DNA of 64,000 nucleotides from Zea mays (lineage: Eukaryota > Streptophyta > Magnoliopsida > Poales > Poaceae): assembly GCF_902167145.1 (NCBI RefSeq), contig NC_050099.1, positions 14,336,434 to 14,400,433 on the forward strand, read 5' to 3'. The notes beneath the pieces are model-generated. The model saw only the letters and a program-made list of their open reading frames with translations. It made no database searches and had not been told where the DNA came from. Below, piece after piece: positions 31,866-44,399 of this stretch; positions within the stretch are counted from its first letter, which is position 1, and every line of letters starts with the position of its first letter. The position numbers were made by a program, and so were the translations under genes.

Positions 31866-32796
31866 CTTCCTGCGAAGTTAGTGGCAACAAGGCAACAAAT
31901 ATAGGTGGAATATGAAGCTATATAGAATCTCACAACCTCACCACTCTTACCAACCAAAGCTCTTATGAGTTCCTTGCGGGTTGCAAGAAAATGTGTGGTG
32001 GTAACAAGAAAGTGGTGGTTAAGCGAATACAAGACCAGAGTACCGATTACGATGGCTTATATGTGGAGCTTGGTGGGGATTAATAAACAAGGGATACAAT
32101 CTGAATTCTAGTTGTTGTTAAGTTAAATAACCATCCGATTAGAAGTTCCCTGCCTAGTGCTGACCACAAGATACGAGTGATGTAAATAGATCAAACACAC
32201 GCGCAAGAAATTTTAGATTTGATGCAGACAAGGAGTATGAATGGAATGCAAGTGTTGCAATCAGATCCAACCAAAATTTTGCACCAAATGACAATAGCAA
32301 ACTGGTTGAATAACTTGATAAAATTTTCAGCACTTGTGCACATAAACAAACTGATTGTTCTACTTTTCTTTCACAATCTTGTTCAACACTTTTCTTTGGT
32401 ACTTTTCTTTCTTCTCTTTTTTTTGATACTTTTTTTATAGAACTAAACACAGAGATCTGATATGATATTGCACACTTTATAATACTTAACAAAGAACTCA
32501 ACCAGCAGCTATAACTTAAATATGATCAAAGTTAACGCGAAGGAAATGATGAGTTTTTTTTTAGAATACTCTTTTTGTGGATATTTTCAGATATATATAA
32601 GAGGCTCAAAGGAAACACAAAGGATAGAGTGACCAGCAACTAAACAAAGATTCTAAGGACTGAAACTTAACAAAACTCACTGGAACAACAGATTGAAAGA
32701 AAAGGCTATGGCAAAATATTTTATGGCTTTTTGGTGGATAGGACGAACACAAAATATATGTAGCTAAGGGTAAAGAATCCTACCGTGGCAACTGAG
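31866..32796 (-). other. 5' untranslated leader of element E
   Basis: About 930 bp between PBS and gag. AT-rich, with T-rich runs (32395-32440, 32556-32563). I see no gene in it. It probably holds packaging signals, but none can be identified by eye. Confidence 0.6.
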
Positions 32797-32808
32797 GCTT
32801 TGATACCA
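32797..32808 (-). other. Primer-binding site of element E
   Basis: Element strand TGGTATCAAAGC, two bases after the LTR end ...GACGTATCA. Initiator methionine tRNA type. Confidence 0.85.
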
Positions 32809-32810
32809 GA

Positions 32811-33983
32811 TGATACGTCACGATGCCCGATCTTCACGACGTAGGATCAATCTTCAGATAACTAGCTTCGAAGAAGCCAAGATAACTTGCTGCAAGCAGC
32901 GATAACTAGTGCAACCTGACAAATAAAACTCGAAGCCAACCACCGTCTTTAACCGGCAGCCTGAATCGAGGATTCGCCCAACCACACTCTCAAAGAACCA
33001 ACCAACACAGCCTACAATCAATCGAGGAAACCTCGAAGGGAGTAGGAGCACCAATTGGGAGCGGATGAAGCTGCCGCTTCTGCAATCCCGCAAAGGAATT
33101 CACAAGAGCAAAGGGGTAGAGATCACTCTCAATATTTGTTAGCACATAGCTGAACAAAAGGGTTCTGTTTTAGATTATCATAAGCTGCCTTACATCATAG
33201 ACATAGGGGGGTATTTATACTAGTAACAACCAGCCTTAGCGAGGTATAAACATGAAACAAAAGTATTTTCACGTGCTAATGTGAAGGAGCCTCTTCGGGA
33301 GATCTGCAGAGCTGATTTCCGTGTGGCTGTTTGACTTCTGCGCAGCCTTCAGTATTTTGACAATAACTTCTTCTAGGAATCTTCAAATGATGTGGGACTG
33401 GTTGCATTGGAAAGCTAACTTGATAAGCTTTCTCACCATATATAGCATGCTTAATGAAACTTCGTAGAATAATGCAGTTTAATACGAAAACTTGGTCATC
33501 AAGCAGACTGTTGACCTTCTGACCAGTCAGCACTAAAGTAGGTCGTCTGCCTTTTTGGTAGATTTGATTAAGTCGGCTTTAGAAGCATTGGAAACTAGAC
33601 TTCAAGAGCTTTCCAAAAAGTACTTATGGGCTTTCATAGCTTTTGGGAATCAAAAGATATGACTGTTTCTTCTGGACGGTTCTGTTGCGCTGGACTGACT
33701 CGGACATAGCTCTTCTTGCTGATTCGCCTTTGATATGTTTTGTCCTTCGTCTTTGGTGAACCTAAGTAATACCAACATACACGATTTAGGTAGCATAAAG
33801 TTCTCATTAGTGTTTAATTGAAATTCATAAAGTAGCGCGTGCACCTCTTGTTGTAGCTTCTTAGCTCGGCTACGAGTAATTGGTCCATCAAAGACTTAGG
33901 TTGGTGATGATGTTGGTTGTACTTGAGTTGACGTAGTATGACTTGGGGGTTGTAATGTATTGCTTAATGGCGTGGTCATATCA
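32811..33983 (-). repeat. 5' LTR of element E (1173 bp)
   Basis: Plus-strand left end TGATACGTCACGATGCCC, right end GCGTGGTCATATCA. Same length as the 3' LTR with about 17 substitutions, mostly transitions. The flank GGGTT (33984-33988) is the second copy of the target-site duplication. Confidence 0.92.
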
Positions 33984-36912
33984 GGGTTTGCCTCATCCAA
34001 AGTAGTTGCGCGCAACACTGTCCTGCGGCAACATACTCGGCCTCAGCGGTGGATAGGGCAACGGAAGTTTGTTTCTTAGAACTCCACGACACTAGGGACC
34101 TTCCTAAGAATTGGCACGTCCCTGATGTACTCTTCCTATCGACCTTACATCCAGCATAGTCGGAGTCTGAATATCCAATCAAGTCAAAGGTAGACCCCTT
34201 TGGATACCAGATCCCGAAGCAAGGCGTAGCGACTAAATATCTAAGAATTCGCTTCACGGCCACTAAGTGACACTCCCTTGGATCGGATTGAAATCTAGCA
34301 CACATGCATACACTAAGCATAATATACGGTCTACTAGCACATAAATAAAGTAAAGACCCTATCATAAACTGGTATGCCTTTTGATCAACGGACTTACCTC
34401 CTTTGTTGAGGTCGGTGTGTCCGTCAGTTCCCATTGGAGTCTTTGCAAGCTTGGCATCCTTCATCCCAAACCGCTTGATCAAGTCTTGCGTGTACTTCGT
34501 TTGGGAGATGAAGGTCCCATCCTTGAGTTGCTTCACTTGGAACCCAAGGAAATAGCTTAACTCATCCATCATCGACATCTCAAACTTTTGAGTCATTACC
34601 CTGCTAAACTCTTCACAAGACTTTTGGTTAGTAGAACCAAATATTATGTCATCGACATAAATTTGGCACACAAAAATATCACCATCACAAGTCTTAGTAA
34701 AAAGAGTTGGATCGGCTTTCCCAACCTTGAAAGCATTAGCAATTAACAAGTCTCTAAGGCATTCATACCATGCTCTTGGGGCTTGCTTAAGTCCATAGAG
34801 CGCCTTAGAGAGCTTACACACGTGGTCGGGGTACCGTTAATCCTCGAAGCCAGGGGGTTGCTCCACGTACACCTCCTCCTTGATTGGCCCGTTGAGGAAA
34901 GCGCTCTTCACATTCATTTGGAACAACTTGAAAGAATGGTGAGTAGCATAGGCTAACAATATGCGAATTGACTCTAGCCTAGCCACAGGAGCAAAAGTCT
35001 CCTCAATGTCCAAACCTGCGACTTGGGCATAACCTTTTGCCACAAGTCATGCCTTGTTCCTTGTCACCACCCCGTGCTCGTCCTTTTTGTTGCGGAACAC
35101 CCACTTGGTCCCTACAACATTTTGCTTGGGACGAGGCACCAGTGTCCAAACTTCATTTCTCTTGAAGTTGTTGAGCTCTTCCTGCATGGCCAACACCCAG
35201 TTCGGATCTAGCAAGGCCTCTTCTACCCTAAAAGGCTCAATAGAAGAGACAAAAGAGTAATGCTCACAAAAATTAACTAATCTAGAGCGAGTAGTTACTC
35301 CCTTGCTAATATCACCCAAAATCTGGTCGACGGGATGATCCCTTTGAATCGTCGCTCGAACTTGGGTTGGAGGTGCCGGTTGCGCTTCTTCCTCTATCAC
35401 ATGAACATCTTGTGCTCCCCCGTGATCACACGCCTCTTCTTGATGATCCTGTTCATCGTCTTGAGTTGGGGGATGCACCATTGTTGAGGAAGAAGGTTGA
35501 TCTTGCTCCTTTTGTTCCTGTGGTCGTACATCACCAATTGCCATGGTACGTATTGCGGCCGTCGGAACATCTTCTTCATCTACATCATCAAGATCAACAA
35601 CTTGCTCTCTTGGAGAGCCATTAGTCTCATCAAATAAAACGTCGCTAGAGACTTCAACCACACCCGATGATTTGTTGAAGACCCTATACGCCTTTGTATT
35701 TGAATCATAACCTAACAAAACCCCTTCTACAGCTTTGGGAGCAAACTTAGAATTTCTACCTTTCTTCACTAGAATATAACATTTGCTCCCAAATACACAA
35801 AAGTAAGACACATTGGGTTTGTTATCAGTTAGAAGCTCATATGAAGTCTTCTTGAGGAGGCGATGAAGGTAGACCCGGTTTATGGCGTGGCAAGCTGTGC
35901 TCACGGCTTCCGTCCAAAACCGTTCGGGCGTCTTGAATTCACCAAGCATCGTCCTCGCCATGTCTAGTAGCGTCCTGTTCTTCCTCTCTACCACACCATG
36001 TTGTTGTGGTGTGTAGGGAGCGGAGAACTCGTGCTTGATTCCTTCCTCCTCAAGATACTCCTCCACTTGAAGGTTCTTGAACTCGAATCCATTGTCGCTC
36101 CTTATCTTCTTCACTTTGAGCTCAAACTCGTTTTGGGCTCTCCTTAGAAAGCGCTTGAGGGTCCCTTGGGTTTCAGATTTATCCTGCAAAAAGAATACCC
36201 AAGTGAAGCGGGAAAAGTCATCAACTATAATAAGACCATACTTACTTCCTCCTATGCTTAGATAGACGACGGGTCCAAAGAGGTCCATATGAAGTAACTC
36301 TAGGGGTCTTGATGTTGTCATCACATTTTTGGCATGATGAGAGCTTCCCACCTGTTTACATGCTTAACAAGCTGCACAAGGTCTATCTTTTTCGAAAGTT
36401 ACATTGGTTAGACCTATCACGTGTTCTCCCTTTAGAAGCTTGTGAAGGTTCTTCATCCCCACATGTGCTAAACGGCGATGCCACAGCCAGCCCATGCTAG
36501 TCTTAGCAATTAAGCATGCATCTAGACCGGCCTCCTCTTTTGCAAAATCAACTAAATAAAGTTTGCCGTCTAGTACACCCTTAAAAGCTAATGAACCATC
36601 ACTTCTTCTAAATACAGACACATCTACATTTGTGAATAAACAGTTATATCCCATATTACAAAGTTGACTCACAGACAACAAGTTATATCCAAGTGACTCA
36701 ACTAAGAACACATTAGAAATAGAGTGCTCGGATGAAATCGCAATTTTTCCTAACCCTTTCACCTTGCCTTGGTTCCCATCACCGAATATGATTGAATCTT
36801 GGGGATCCTTGTTCTTGACGTAGGAAGAGAACATCCTCTTTTCCCCCGTCATGTGGTTTGTGCATCCGCTGTCGATAATCCAGCTTGAGCCCCCAGATGC
36901 ATAAACCTGCAA
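33984..36912 (-). pseudogene. pol: pol of element D, PR-IN-RT part
   Basis: Reads [20 protein letters not shown] (protease), integrase zinc finger ([13 protein letters not shown]), integrase core (DLFGPV, RSDNGFEF with Ser/Phe change, [10 protein letters not shown]), linker, reverse transcriptase ([22 protein letters not shown]) and RNase H up to LLWMRQTL. The frame then meets E and resumes at 17452. Lesions: TAA for Gln after CAAC (near 36364), TGA for Arg in [10 protein letters not shown] (near 35045, a CpG transition), TAA after GFED (near 34835) and codon changes such as LTDNKPN. It is the same protein as in B, about equally decayed. Confidence 0.85.
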
Positions 36913-36919
36913 GGCAAAT

Positions 36920-39305
36920 TTAGGCTTGGGTCTTAGGTACCCAACTCATGTTGGGTCCTACAAGGTTAGTTACAATAGTCTTAGGGACCCAAATGCAAGT
37001 CTTGTCTCCCTTACATTTGGCCCCTAATTTCCTAGCAATTACCTTCTTATTCTTTCTACAAATAGCAAAGGAAGCATTGCAAGCATAATAAATTGTAGAA
37101 GGTTCATTCATTACTTTCCTAGGAACATGAACAATATTTCTTCTAGGCATATGATGAACAACATTTTTCCTAGCCAAATTTCTATCATGCATAATAGAAG
37201 AACTAGAAGTAATCATGGCATGAGAATCAAAAGCATCATAACTTTTATAAACATTCCTAGAATGTCTCCTATCATGATACATGAAAGCATGGTTCTTTTG
37301 AGCACTACTAGCCATAGGGGCCTTCCCTTTCTCCTTGGCGGAGATGGAAGCCTTATGACTTGTTAAGTTCTTGACTTCCCTCTTGAAGCCAAGACCATCC
37401 TTAATTGAGGGGTGTCTACCAATCGTGTAGGCATCCCTTGCAAATTTTAGTTTGTCAAATTCACTCTTGCTAGTCTTAAGTTGGGCATTAAGACTAGCCA
37501 CTTCATCATTCAATTTAGAAATTGAAACTAGGTGTTCACTACAAGCATCAACATTAAAATCTTTACACCTATTGCAAATTGCAACATGTTCTACACAAGA
37601 TGTTGATTTATTAGCTATTTCTAACTTAGCATTCAAATAATCATTTATGCTCTTTAAGCTAGAAATAGAGTCATGGTATGTAGACAATTAACAAGAAAGC
37701 ATTTCATTCCTTTTAATTTCTAAAGCAAGGGATTTTTGTGCCTCTACAAACTTATCATGTTCTTCATACAAAAGATCCTCTTGCTTTTCTAATAACCTAT
37801 TCTTATCATTCAATGCATCAATTAATTCGTTAATCTTATCAACCTTAGTCCTATCTAGGCCCTTGAATAAACATGAATAGTCTATTTCATCATCGCTAGA
37901 TTCTTCATCACTTGAGGAAGCGTAAGTACTAGTATCACGAGTGCTTACCTTCTTTTCCCTTGCCATGAGACAGGTGTGATGCTCGTTGGGGAAGAGGGCC
38001 GACTTGTTGAAGACGGTGGCGGCGAGTCCTTTGTTGTCGGAGTCGGACGACGAACAATCCGAGTCCCACTCCTTTCCAAGGTGTGTCTCGCCCTTAGCCT
38101 TCTTGTAAGCCTTCTTCTTTTCCCTCTTGTTCCCTTGTTCCTGGTCACTATCATTATCGGGACAATTAGCGATAAAATGACCAATCTTACCACATTTGAA
38201 GCATGAGCGCTTCCCCTTCGTCTTGGTCTTGTTGGGATGCTCCTTGCGACCCCTTAGCGTCGTCTTGAAACGCTTAATGATGAGGGCCATCTCTTCTTCA
38301 TTGAGTCCCGCCGCCTCAACTTGTGCCACCTTGCTAGGTAGCACTTCCTTGCTCCTCGTTGCTTTGAGAGCAACGGTTTGAGGCTCGTGGATTGGGCCGT
38401 TCAACGCATCGTCAACGTATCTTGCCTCCTTGATCATCATCCGCCCGCTTACAAACTTTCCAAGTATCTCCTCAGGCGTCATCTTGGTGTACCTAGGATT
38501 CTCACGAATATTGTTCACAAGATGTGGATCAAGGACAGTAAAAAACCTTAGCATTAGGCGGACGACGTCGTGGTCCGTCCATCGCGTGCTTCCATAGCTC
38601 CTTATTTTGTTGACGAGGGTCTTGAGCCGGTTGTACGTTTGGGTTGGCTCCTCGCCCCTGATCATTGCGAATCTCCCAAGTTCGCCCTCCACCAAATCCA
38701 TCTTGGTGAGCATGGTGATGTTGTTTCCCTCATGTGAGATTTTGAGGGTGTCCCAAATCTGCTTGGCGTTATCCAAGCCGCTCACCTTATGGTATTCATC
38801 CCTACACAATGAAGCTAGAAGAACAGTAGTAGCTTGTGCATTTTTGTGAATTTGCTCATTAATAAACATTGGACTATCTGTACTATCAAAGTGCATTCCA
38901 TTTTCTATTATCTCCCATATACTTGGATGGAGAGAGAACAAGTGGCTACGCATTTTGTGACTCCAAAATCCGTAGTCCTCTCCATCAAAGTGGGGGGGGG
39001 GGTTTACCGAGGGGAATGGAAAGCAAATGAGCATTGGAACTTTGCGGAATACGAGAATAATCAAAGGAAAACTTTGAATTAACCGTCTTCTTTTTCTCGT
39101 AGTCGTTGTCGTCGTCCTTTTGGGAAGAGGAAGATTCGTCGCTGTCGTAGTAGACTATCTCCTTGATGCGCCTTGTTTTCTTCTGCCTCCCGTCTTTTCT
39201 TTTGTGGCCCGAGCCTGAGTCAGTAGGCTTGTCATCCTTTGGATCATTGACAAAGGACTCCTTCTCCTTATCATTGACCACCATCCCCTTGCCCTTAGGA
39301 TCCAT
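36920..39305 (-). pseudogene. gag: gag of element D, broken
   Basis: MDPKGKGMVVNDKEKESF leader, capsid region (FDGEDYGFWSHKMRSHL), zinc knuckle CFKCGKIGHFIANC, acidic Ser-rich part, coiled coil, and WVPKTQA end, as in A and B. Two main lesions. Near 38992-39002 the codons for GKPPHF are replaced by a run of eleven C on the element strand (G on the plus strand), shifting the frame. A TAA near 37688 (MLSC stop LSTYHDS) replaces a Glu codon. The pol that follows is +1 relative to gag, as in F. Confidence 0.83.
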
Positions 39306-39341
39306 CTCTTCGGGTGATTAGTCCCTTTCTTGAAGAGAACG

Positions 39342-39353
39342 GCTCCGATACCA
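39342..39353 (-). other. Primer-binding site of element D
   Basis: Element strand TGGTATCGGAGC, one change from TGGTATCAGAGC, two bases after the LTR. Confidence 0.8.
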
Positions 39354-39355
39354 AT

Positions 39356-40593
39356 TGAGAGCACCTATAGGGGGGGGTGAATAGGTGATCCTGTAAAACA
39401 TGAACTTTAATGCCACAAAACTTAGTTAGGAGTTAGCACAGTAAAGCCAAGTGGCTAGAGAAGAATTCTTGCAAGACACGATAACCACAAGAAGATCAAT
39501 CACAGATAGACACATTGGTTTATCCCGTGGTTCGGCCAAGTTCAACACTTGCCTACTCCATGTTGTGGCGTCCCAACGGACGAGGGTTGCAATCAACCCC
39601 TCTCAAGCGGTCCAAACACCCACTTGAATACCACTTTGTTTTGCTTTGTTTACTATATCCCGCTTGCGAGGAATCTCCACAACTTGGAGCCTCTCGCCCT
39701 TACAATTTGATGTTCACAAAGAATCACGGAGTAAGGGAGGGATGAGCAACGCACACAAGACACCAAAATCAGAGCGACAATACGCACACAAGTCACAACA
39801 CGAGCTCTCAACACAACTCAAAGAGTTCTCTACTCAAATGGAGCTCTAGTTGCTATCACAAAGAATCGAATGCGCGGAATTGAAGTCTTGGTGCCTAGGA
39901 ATGCTTAGAGAATGCTTGGTGTGCTCCTCCATGCGCCTAGGGGTCCCTTTTATAGAACCAAGGCAGCTAGGAGCCGTTGAGAGCATTCCAGGAAGGCAAT
40001 TCTTGCCTTCTGTCGCCTGGCGCACCGGACAGTCCGGTGCACCACCGAACACTGTCCGGTGCGGATTTCTTTCCTTCTTTGGCGAAGCCGACCGTTGACG
40101 GTTCAGAGCCGTTGGCGCACCGGACACTATCCGGTGCACACCGGATAGTCTGGTGCCCCCTTCTGACCGTTGGCTTTGCCACGCATCGCGCACGGATTAC
40201 ACGGCTGACAGTTGGCCCGGCCGACTGTTGGCTCACCGGACAGTCCGGTGCACCACCGGACAGTTCGGTGATTTATAGCCGTACACCGCCGTCGAAGTCC
40301 CGAGAGCAGCCAGTTGACAGACGCCAGCCTGGCACACCGGACACTGTCCGGTGCACCCAGACCGAGCAGCCTTTTGGCTGTACACAGCCAACTTCTCCAA
40401 AATTGTTTCTCCTGTTTCTAGCACTTAGACACAATACATTAGTCTTCAAAACAATGTACTAGGTCTAGAAACATACCTTTAATCTTGATTTGCACTTCTT
40501 GAGTCCTTGGCACAATTTAACACTTAGGCACTTGTGTTGGACACTTAATCACCAAAATACTTAGAAATGGCCCAAGGGCACATTTCCCTTTCA
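39356..40593 (-). repeat. 5' LTR of element D (1238 bp)
   Basis: Complete tip TGAGAGCACCTATAGGGGGG on the left, CCCTTTCA on the right. Inverted TATAAAA at 39948-39954. Palindrome array about 40018-40360. It has a GACAGTTGGCCCGGCC insertion near 40207 relative to the 3' LTR and fewer modules near 40335. Confidence 0.92.
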
Positions 40594-41509
40594 GTCTTGT
40601 GAGGAGTTTAGCAGGGTGATGACACAAAAATTTGAGATGTCGATGATGGGCGAGTTGAACTACTTCCTTGGGTTCCAAGTGAAGCAACTCAAGGACGGCA
40701 CCTTCATCTCCCAAATGAAGTACACTCAAGATCTTCTCAAGCGGTTTGGGATGAAGGACGCCAAGCCCGCGAAGACACCAATGGGAACCGACGGACATGT
40801 CGACCTCAACAAAGGAGGTAAGTCCGTTGATCAAAAGGCATACCAGTCTATGATAGGATCCTTGCTTTATTTATGTGCTAGTAGACCGGATATTATGCTT
40901 AGCGTATGCATGTGTGCTAGATTTCAATCTGATCCAAGGGAGTGTCACCTTGTGGCCGTTAAGCGAATTCTTAGATATTTAGTTGCTACGCCTTGCTTCG
41001 GGATCTGGTATCCAAAGGGGTCTACCTTTGACTTGATTGGATACTCAGACTCTGATTATGCTGGATGCAAGGTTGATAGGAAGAATACATCAGGGACGTG
41101 CCAATTCCTAGGAAGGTCCCTGGTGTCTTGGAGTTCTAAGAAACAAACCTCCGTTGCCCTATCCACCGCTGAGGCCGAGTACGTTGCCGCAGGACAATGT
41201 TGCGCGCAACTACTTTGGATGAGGCAAACCCTCCGGGACTTTGGCTACAATCTGAGCAAAGTCCCACTCCTATGTGACAATGAGAGTGCAATCCACATGA
41301 TGGATAATCCTGTTGAACACAGTCGCACTAAGCACATAGACATCCGACTTCACTTTTTGAGAGACCACCAGCAAAAGGGAGATATCGAAGTGTTCTATAT
41401 TAGCATCGAGAACCAGCTAGCCGATATCTTTACCAAGCCTTTAGATGAGAAAACCTTTTGCAGGCTACGTAGTGAGCTAAATGTCTTAGATTCGTGTAAC
41501 TTGGATTGA
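40594..41509 (+). pseudogene. pol: pol of element B, C-terminal part (RT end and RNase H)
   Basis: From [23 protein letters not shown] through the reverse-transcriptase connection ([31 protein letters not shown]) to RNase H ([24 protein letters not shown]) and ADIFTKPLD, stop after LNVLDSCNLD. About 297 codons are open without a stop. Its first 145 bp duplicate the end of the left B piece (14986-15130) at about 3.4 % divergence, so the two halves of B overlap instead of abutting. Position between D and B's 3' LTR assigns it to B. Confidence 0.82.
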
Positions 41510-42289
41510 TCTATAGCATACATGTGTTTTATGCCTTTGATCATGTTACCTTATGCATTTCTGAGATTTGTTGTTTATTTATGGTGCTCAAGTTGGGATC
41601 CCCGGACCTCACAAGTCCATGTGTGAGTAATGCACATATCTATGGGGAGAACTGCTACAACTTGACCCTTTGAGACTAACATTTGTGCTTGAGTTTACTT
41701 GATGTCGTCTCAAAGGTGAATTGAAAGGGAAAGGTGAATTTGGACCATGCAAAGACTTCCACTGCACTCCGGTATAAGTGTACTACCCTCCAAGTTCATT
41801 CTTAAGCTGCTATTGCCTTTTTGCTCTTAATTGACATTTTTGGTGAAGCAATGGGGTTAATGGGCCAATAATGATCCCATTTTTGGTGCTTAATGCCAAA
41901 GGGGGAGAAATTAAGGCTAAAGGAAATGGATGAGCTACCACTTGGAATTTTGAAAATAGTAGAGATAGAACTTTTGATTTGTCAAAATACTCTTATTGTC
42001 AAAATTTGGTCTCTTGTGGGGAGAATTTATGATTATGGGAAAAAGGGGGAGTTTTTGGATCTTGATCATTTTCACTCCTGGATTATCTCTCTTTGTGCCT
42101 AAACATGTGTGTTTGACTTAGAGATAGGAAAATGATTTTGATTTGCAAAAACAAACCAAGTGGTGGCAAAGAATGATCCAAATATGCCAAATAAGAGTTA
42201 AAAACAATTTGGTCTTCAATTTGAATCAATGTTGCATGTTTTGCATTGCTTTTGGATGTGTTGGCATAAATCACCAAAAAGGGGAAGAT
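41510..42289 (+). other. 3' untranslated region of element B
   Basis: No gene. Polypurine-like AAAGGGGGAGAAA at 41898-41910 and AAAAGGGGGAG at 42041-42051, then the tract AAAAAGGGGAAGAT directly at the LTR (42276-42289). Confidence 0.75.
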
Positions 42290-43515
42290 TGAAAGGGAAA
42301 TGTGCCTTTGGGCAATTTCAATTATGTTTTGGTGATTAAGTGCCCAACACATTTAAATAAGCTCTCATGTGCTAAATAAAGAGAGAAGTGATAATCAAGG
42401 CAAAGGTATGGTTCTAGACTCAGTATATTGGTTTTGTGTGTACTAATATATTTGTCTAAGTGCTAGAATCAGAGAAAAGAGAAGAAGAAAAGGACTTGGC
42501 TGGAGCAGCCAAGACTCAGCTCGGTCTGGCACACCGGACTGTCCGGTGGTGCACCGGACAGTGTCCGGTGCGCTAGGCTGGCTTCCGGCAAACTGGTCGC
42601 TCTTGGGAGAAATTGGCGGCGTACGGCTATAATTCACCGGACTGTCCGGTGAGCCAACGGTTGCTAGAGCAACGGTCGGCCACGCAATCCGCGGGCGACG
42701 CGTGGCCCTAGCCAACGGTCGGCTGGGGGCACCGGACTGTCCGGTGTGCACTGGACAGTGTCCGGTGCGCCAACCAGCCCAAAGTTGCAACGGTCGGCTG
42801 CGCCAGGAATGGAAGGAAATCGCACACCGGACATGAACAGTGGCTGTCCGGTGGCACACCGGACTGTCCGGTGCGCCACCCGACAGAAGGCAAGATTAGC
42901 CTTCCAAGAATGCCTCCAACGGCTCCTAGCTGCCTTGGGACTATAAAAGGGACCCCTAGGCGCATGGAGGAGCCACCCAAGCATACTTTGAGCATTCTAA
43001 GTCTTCCACACTCCGTCTCCGCGCACTTGATCGACTGTGATAGTGATTTGAGCTCCGTTCTTGTAGTGAATTAGTTGTGCTTCATTTTGAGCTCAAGTCT
43101 TGGCTTGTGTGCGTGTGTATTGCTGCGGATTTGTGTGTGTTGCTTCCCATCCTTACTCTTGTGCTTTCACCGTGATCTTTATTGTAAGGGCAAGAGACTC
43201 CAACTTGTGGAGATTCCTCGTGAACGGGAAAAGTGATAAGCAAAGAAAAGCCGTGATATTCAAGTTGATCATTGGATCACTTGAAACGGGTTGAGTGCAA
43301 CCCTCGTCCATTGGGACGCCACAATGTGGAGGTAGGCAAGCGTTATACTTGTCGAACCACGGGATAAACTCGCGTGTCTTTTGTGTTTGTTTTTCTGTGA
43401 TTCTTGTGTTCACAAGAGCTCGCTACTTAGCCATACTAACATTTAACCAAGTTTTGTGGCTATTAGTTGTTGAATTTTACAGGATCACCTATTCACCCCC
43501 CTCTAGGTGCTCTCA
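42290..43515 (+). repeat. 3' LTR of element B (1226 bp)
   Basis: TGAAAGGGAAATGTGCC to CTCTAGGTGCTCTCA, then ATGAC (43516-43520), the duplicated target. TATAAAA at 42942-42948. It is 32 bp longer than its partner because of gained or lost palindrome modules. Confidence 0.92.
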
Positions 43516-44399
43516 ATGACTCAAAAGTTTGAGATGTCGATGATGGGCGAGTTGACCTACTTTCTTGGATTCCAAGTAAAGTAACTCAAGGACGGCACCT
43601 TCCTCTCCCAAACGAAGTATACTCAAGATCTTCTCAAGCGGTTTGGGATGAAGGATGCCAAGCCCGTGAAGACAGCAATGGGAACCGACGAACATGTTGA
43701 CCTCAATGTAAGTCCGTTGATCAAAAGGCATACTGGTCCATGATAGGGTCATTACTTTATTTATGTGCTAGTAGATCGGACATTATGCTTAGTGTATGCA
43801 TGTGTGCTAGATATCAATCCGATCCCAAGGAATGTCACCTTGTGGCCGTTAAGTGAATTCTTAGATATTTAGTTGGTATGCCTTGCTTCGGGATCTGGTA
43901 TCCAAATGGGTCTACCTTTGACTTGATTGGATACTCAGACTCCGATTATGCCGGGTGCAAGGTTGATAGGAAGAGCACATCAGGGACGTGCCAATTTCTA
44001 GGAAGGTCCCTGGTGTCTTGGAGTTCCAAGAAACAAACATCCATTGCCCTATCCACCGCTGAGGCCGAGTATGTTGCCGCAGAACAGTGTTGCACGCAAC
44101 TACTTTGGATGAGGCAAACCCTCCGGGACTTTGGCTACAATCTGAGCAAAGTTCCACTCCTATGTGACAATGAGAGTGCAATCCGCATGGCAGATAATCC
44201 TGTTGAACACAACCGCACTAAGCACATAGGCATCAAGCATCACTTTCTGAGGGACCACCAGCAAAAGGGAGATATCGAGGTGTACCACATTAGCACCAAG
44301 AACGAGCTAGCCGATATCTTTACCAAGCCGTTAGATGAGAAAACCTTTTGCAGACTGCGTAGTGAGCTAAATGTCTTAGATTCACGTAACTTGGATTGA
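43516..44399 (+). pseudogene. pol: pol of element A, C-terminal part
   Basis: Continues A's pol after B: ATGACTCAAAAGTTTGAGATG encodes MTQKFEM. Stops occur in the first 360 bp (TAA after QVK near 43582, a small deletion near 43708, TGA after AVK near 43853). From 43878 an open stretch of 173 codons gives [36 protein letters not shown] and ADIFTKPLD, ending LNVLDSRNLD. It is RNase H of a copia Pol and cannot be functional. Confidence 0.83.

Larger units (their letters stand above)
17453..33983 (-). mobile_element. Ty3/gypsy element E (CRM-like), integrase-deleted, inserted in D
   Basis: Two 1173-bp LTRs (17453-18625 and 32811-33983) with a perfect 5-bp duplication GGGTT at 17448-17452 and 33984-33988. 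On the minus strand: PBS, gag (31865-30942), pol (30938-28175), then element F, then the pol tail (18683-18292), which runs into the 3' LTR. The LTRs differ at about 17 positions (1.4 %). The whole integrase zinc finger and catalytic core are missing from pol without loss of frame. Gag style and a coding tail that enters the LTR recall CRM-clade chromoviruses; this is an inference. Confidence 0.87.
15131..40593 (-). mobile_element. Opie-like Ty1/copia element D, inserted in B
   Basis: Minus-strand element: 5' LTR 39356-40593, primer-binding site, gag (39305-36920), pol (36912-33984, then 17452-17170 beyond insertion E), 3' untranslated region 16381-17169, and 3' LTR 15131-16380. The right edge is clean (...CCCTTTCA then GTCTTGTGAGG of B). 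The left edge lacks the LTR tip TGAGAGCACCTATA and fuses to B within a G-run. LTR divergence is about 3 % by eye, plus gains and losses of palindrome modules. Element E sits in its RNase H with duplication GGGTT. Confidence 0.85.
9084..43515 (+). mobile_element. Opie-like Ty1/copia element B, inserted in A
   Basis: Two LTRs (9084-10277 and 42290-43515) are flanked by the perfect 5-bp duplication ATGAC (9079-9083, 43516-43520), and A's reverse transcriptase reads on across them. Internal parts are gag (10328-12682), pol part 1 (12683-15130), then element D, then pol part 2 (40594-41509) and a 3' untranslated region. The LTRs differ by about 3.3 % in aligned stretches plus several indels in the palindrome array. 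The two pol parts overlap by about 145 bp with five mismatches, which a simple D insertion does not explain. Confidence 0.88.
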
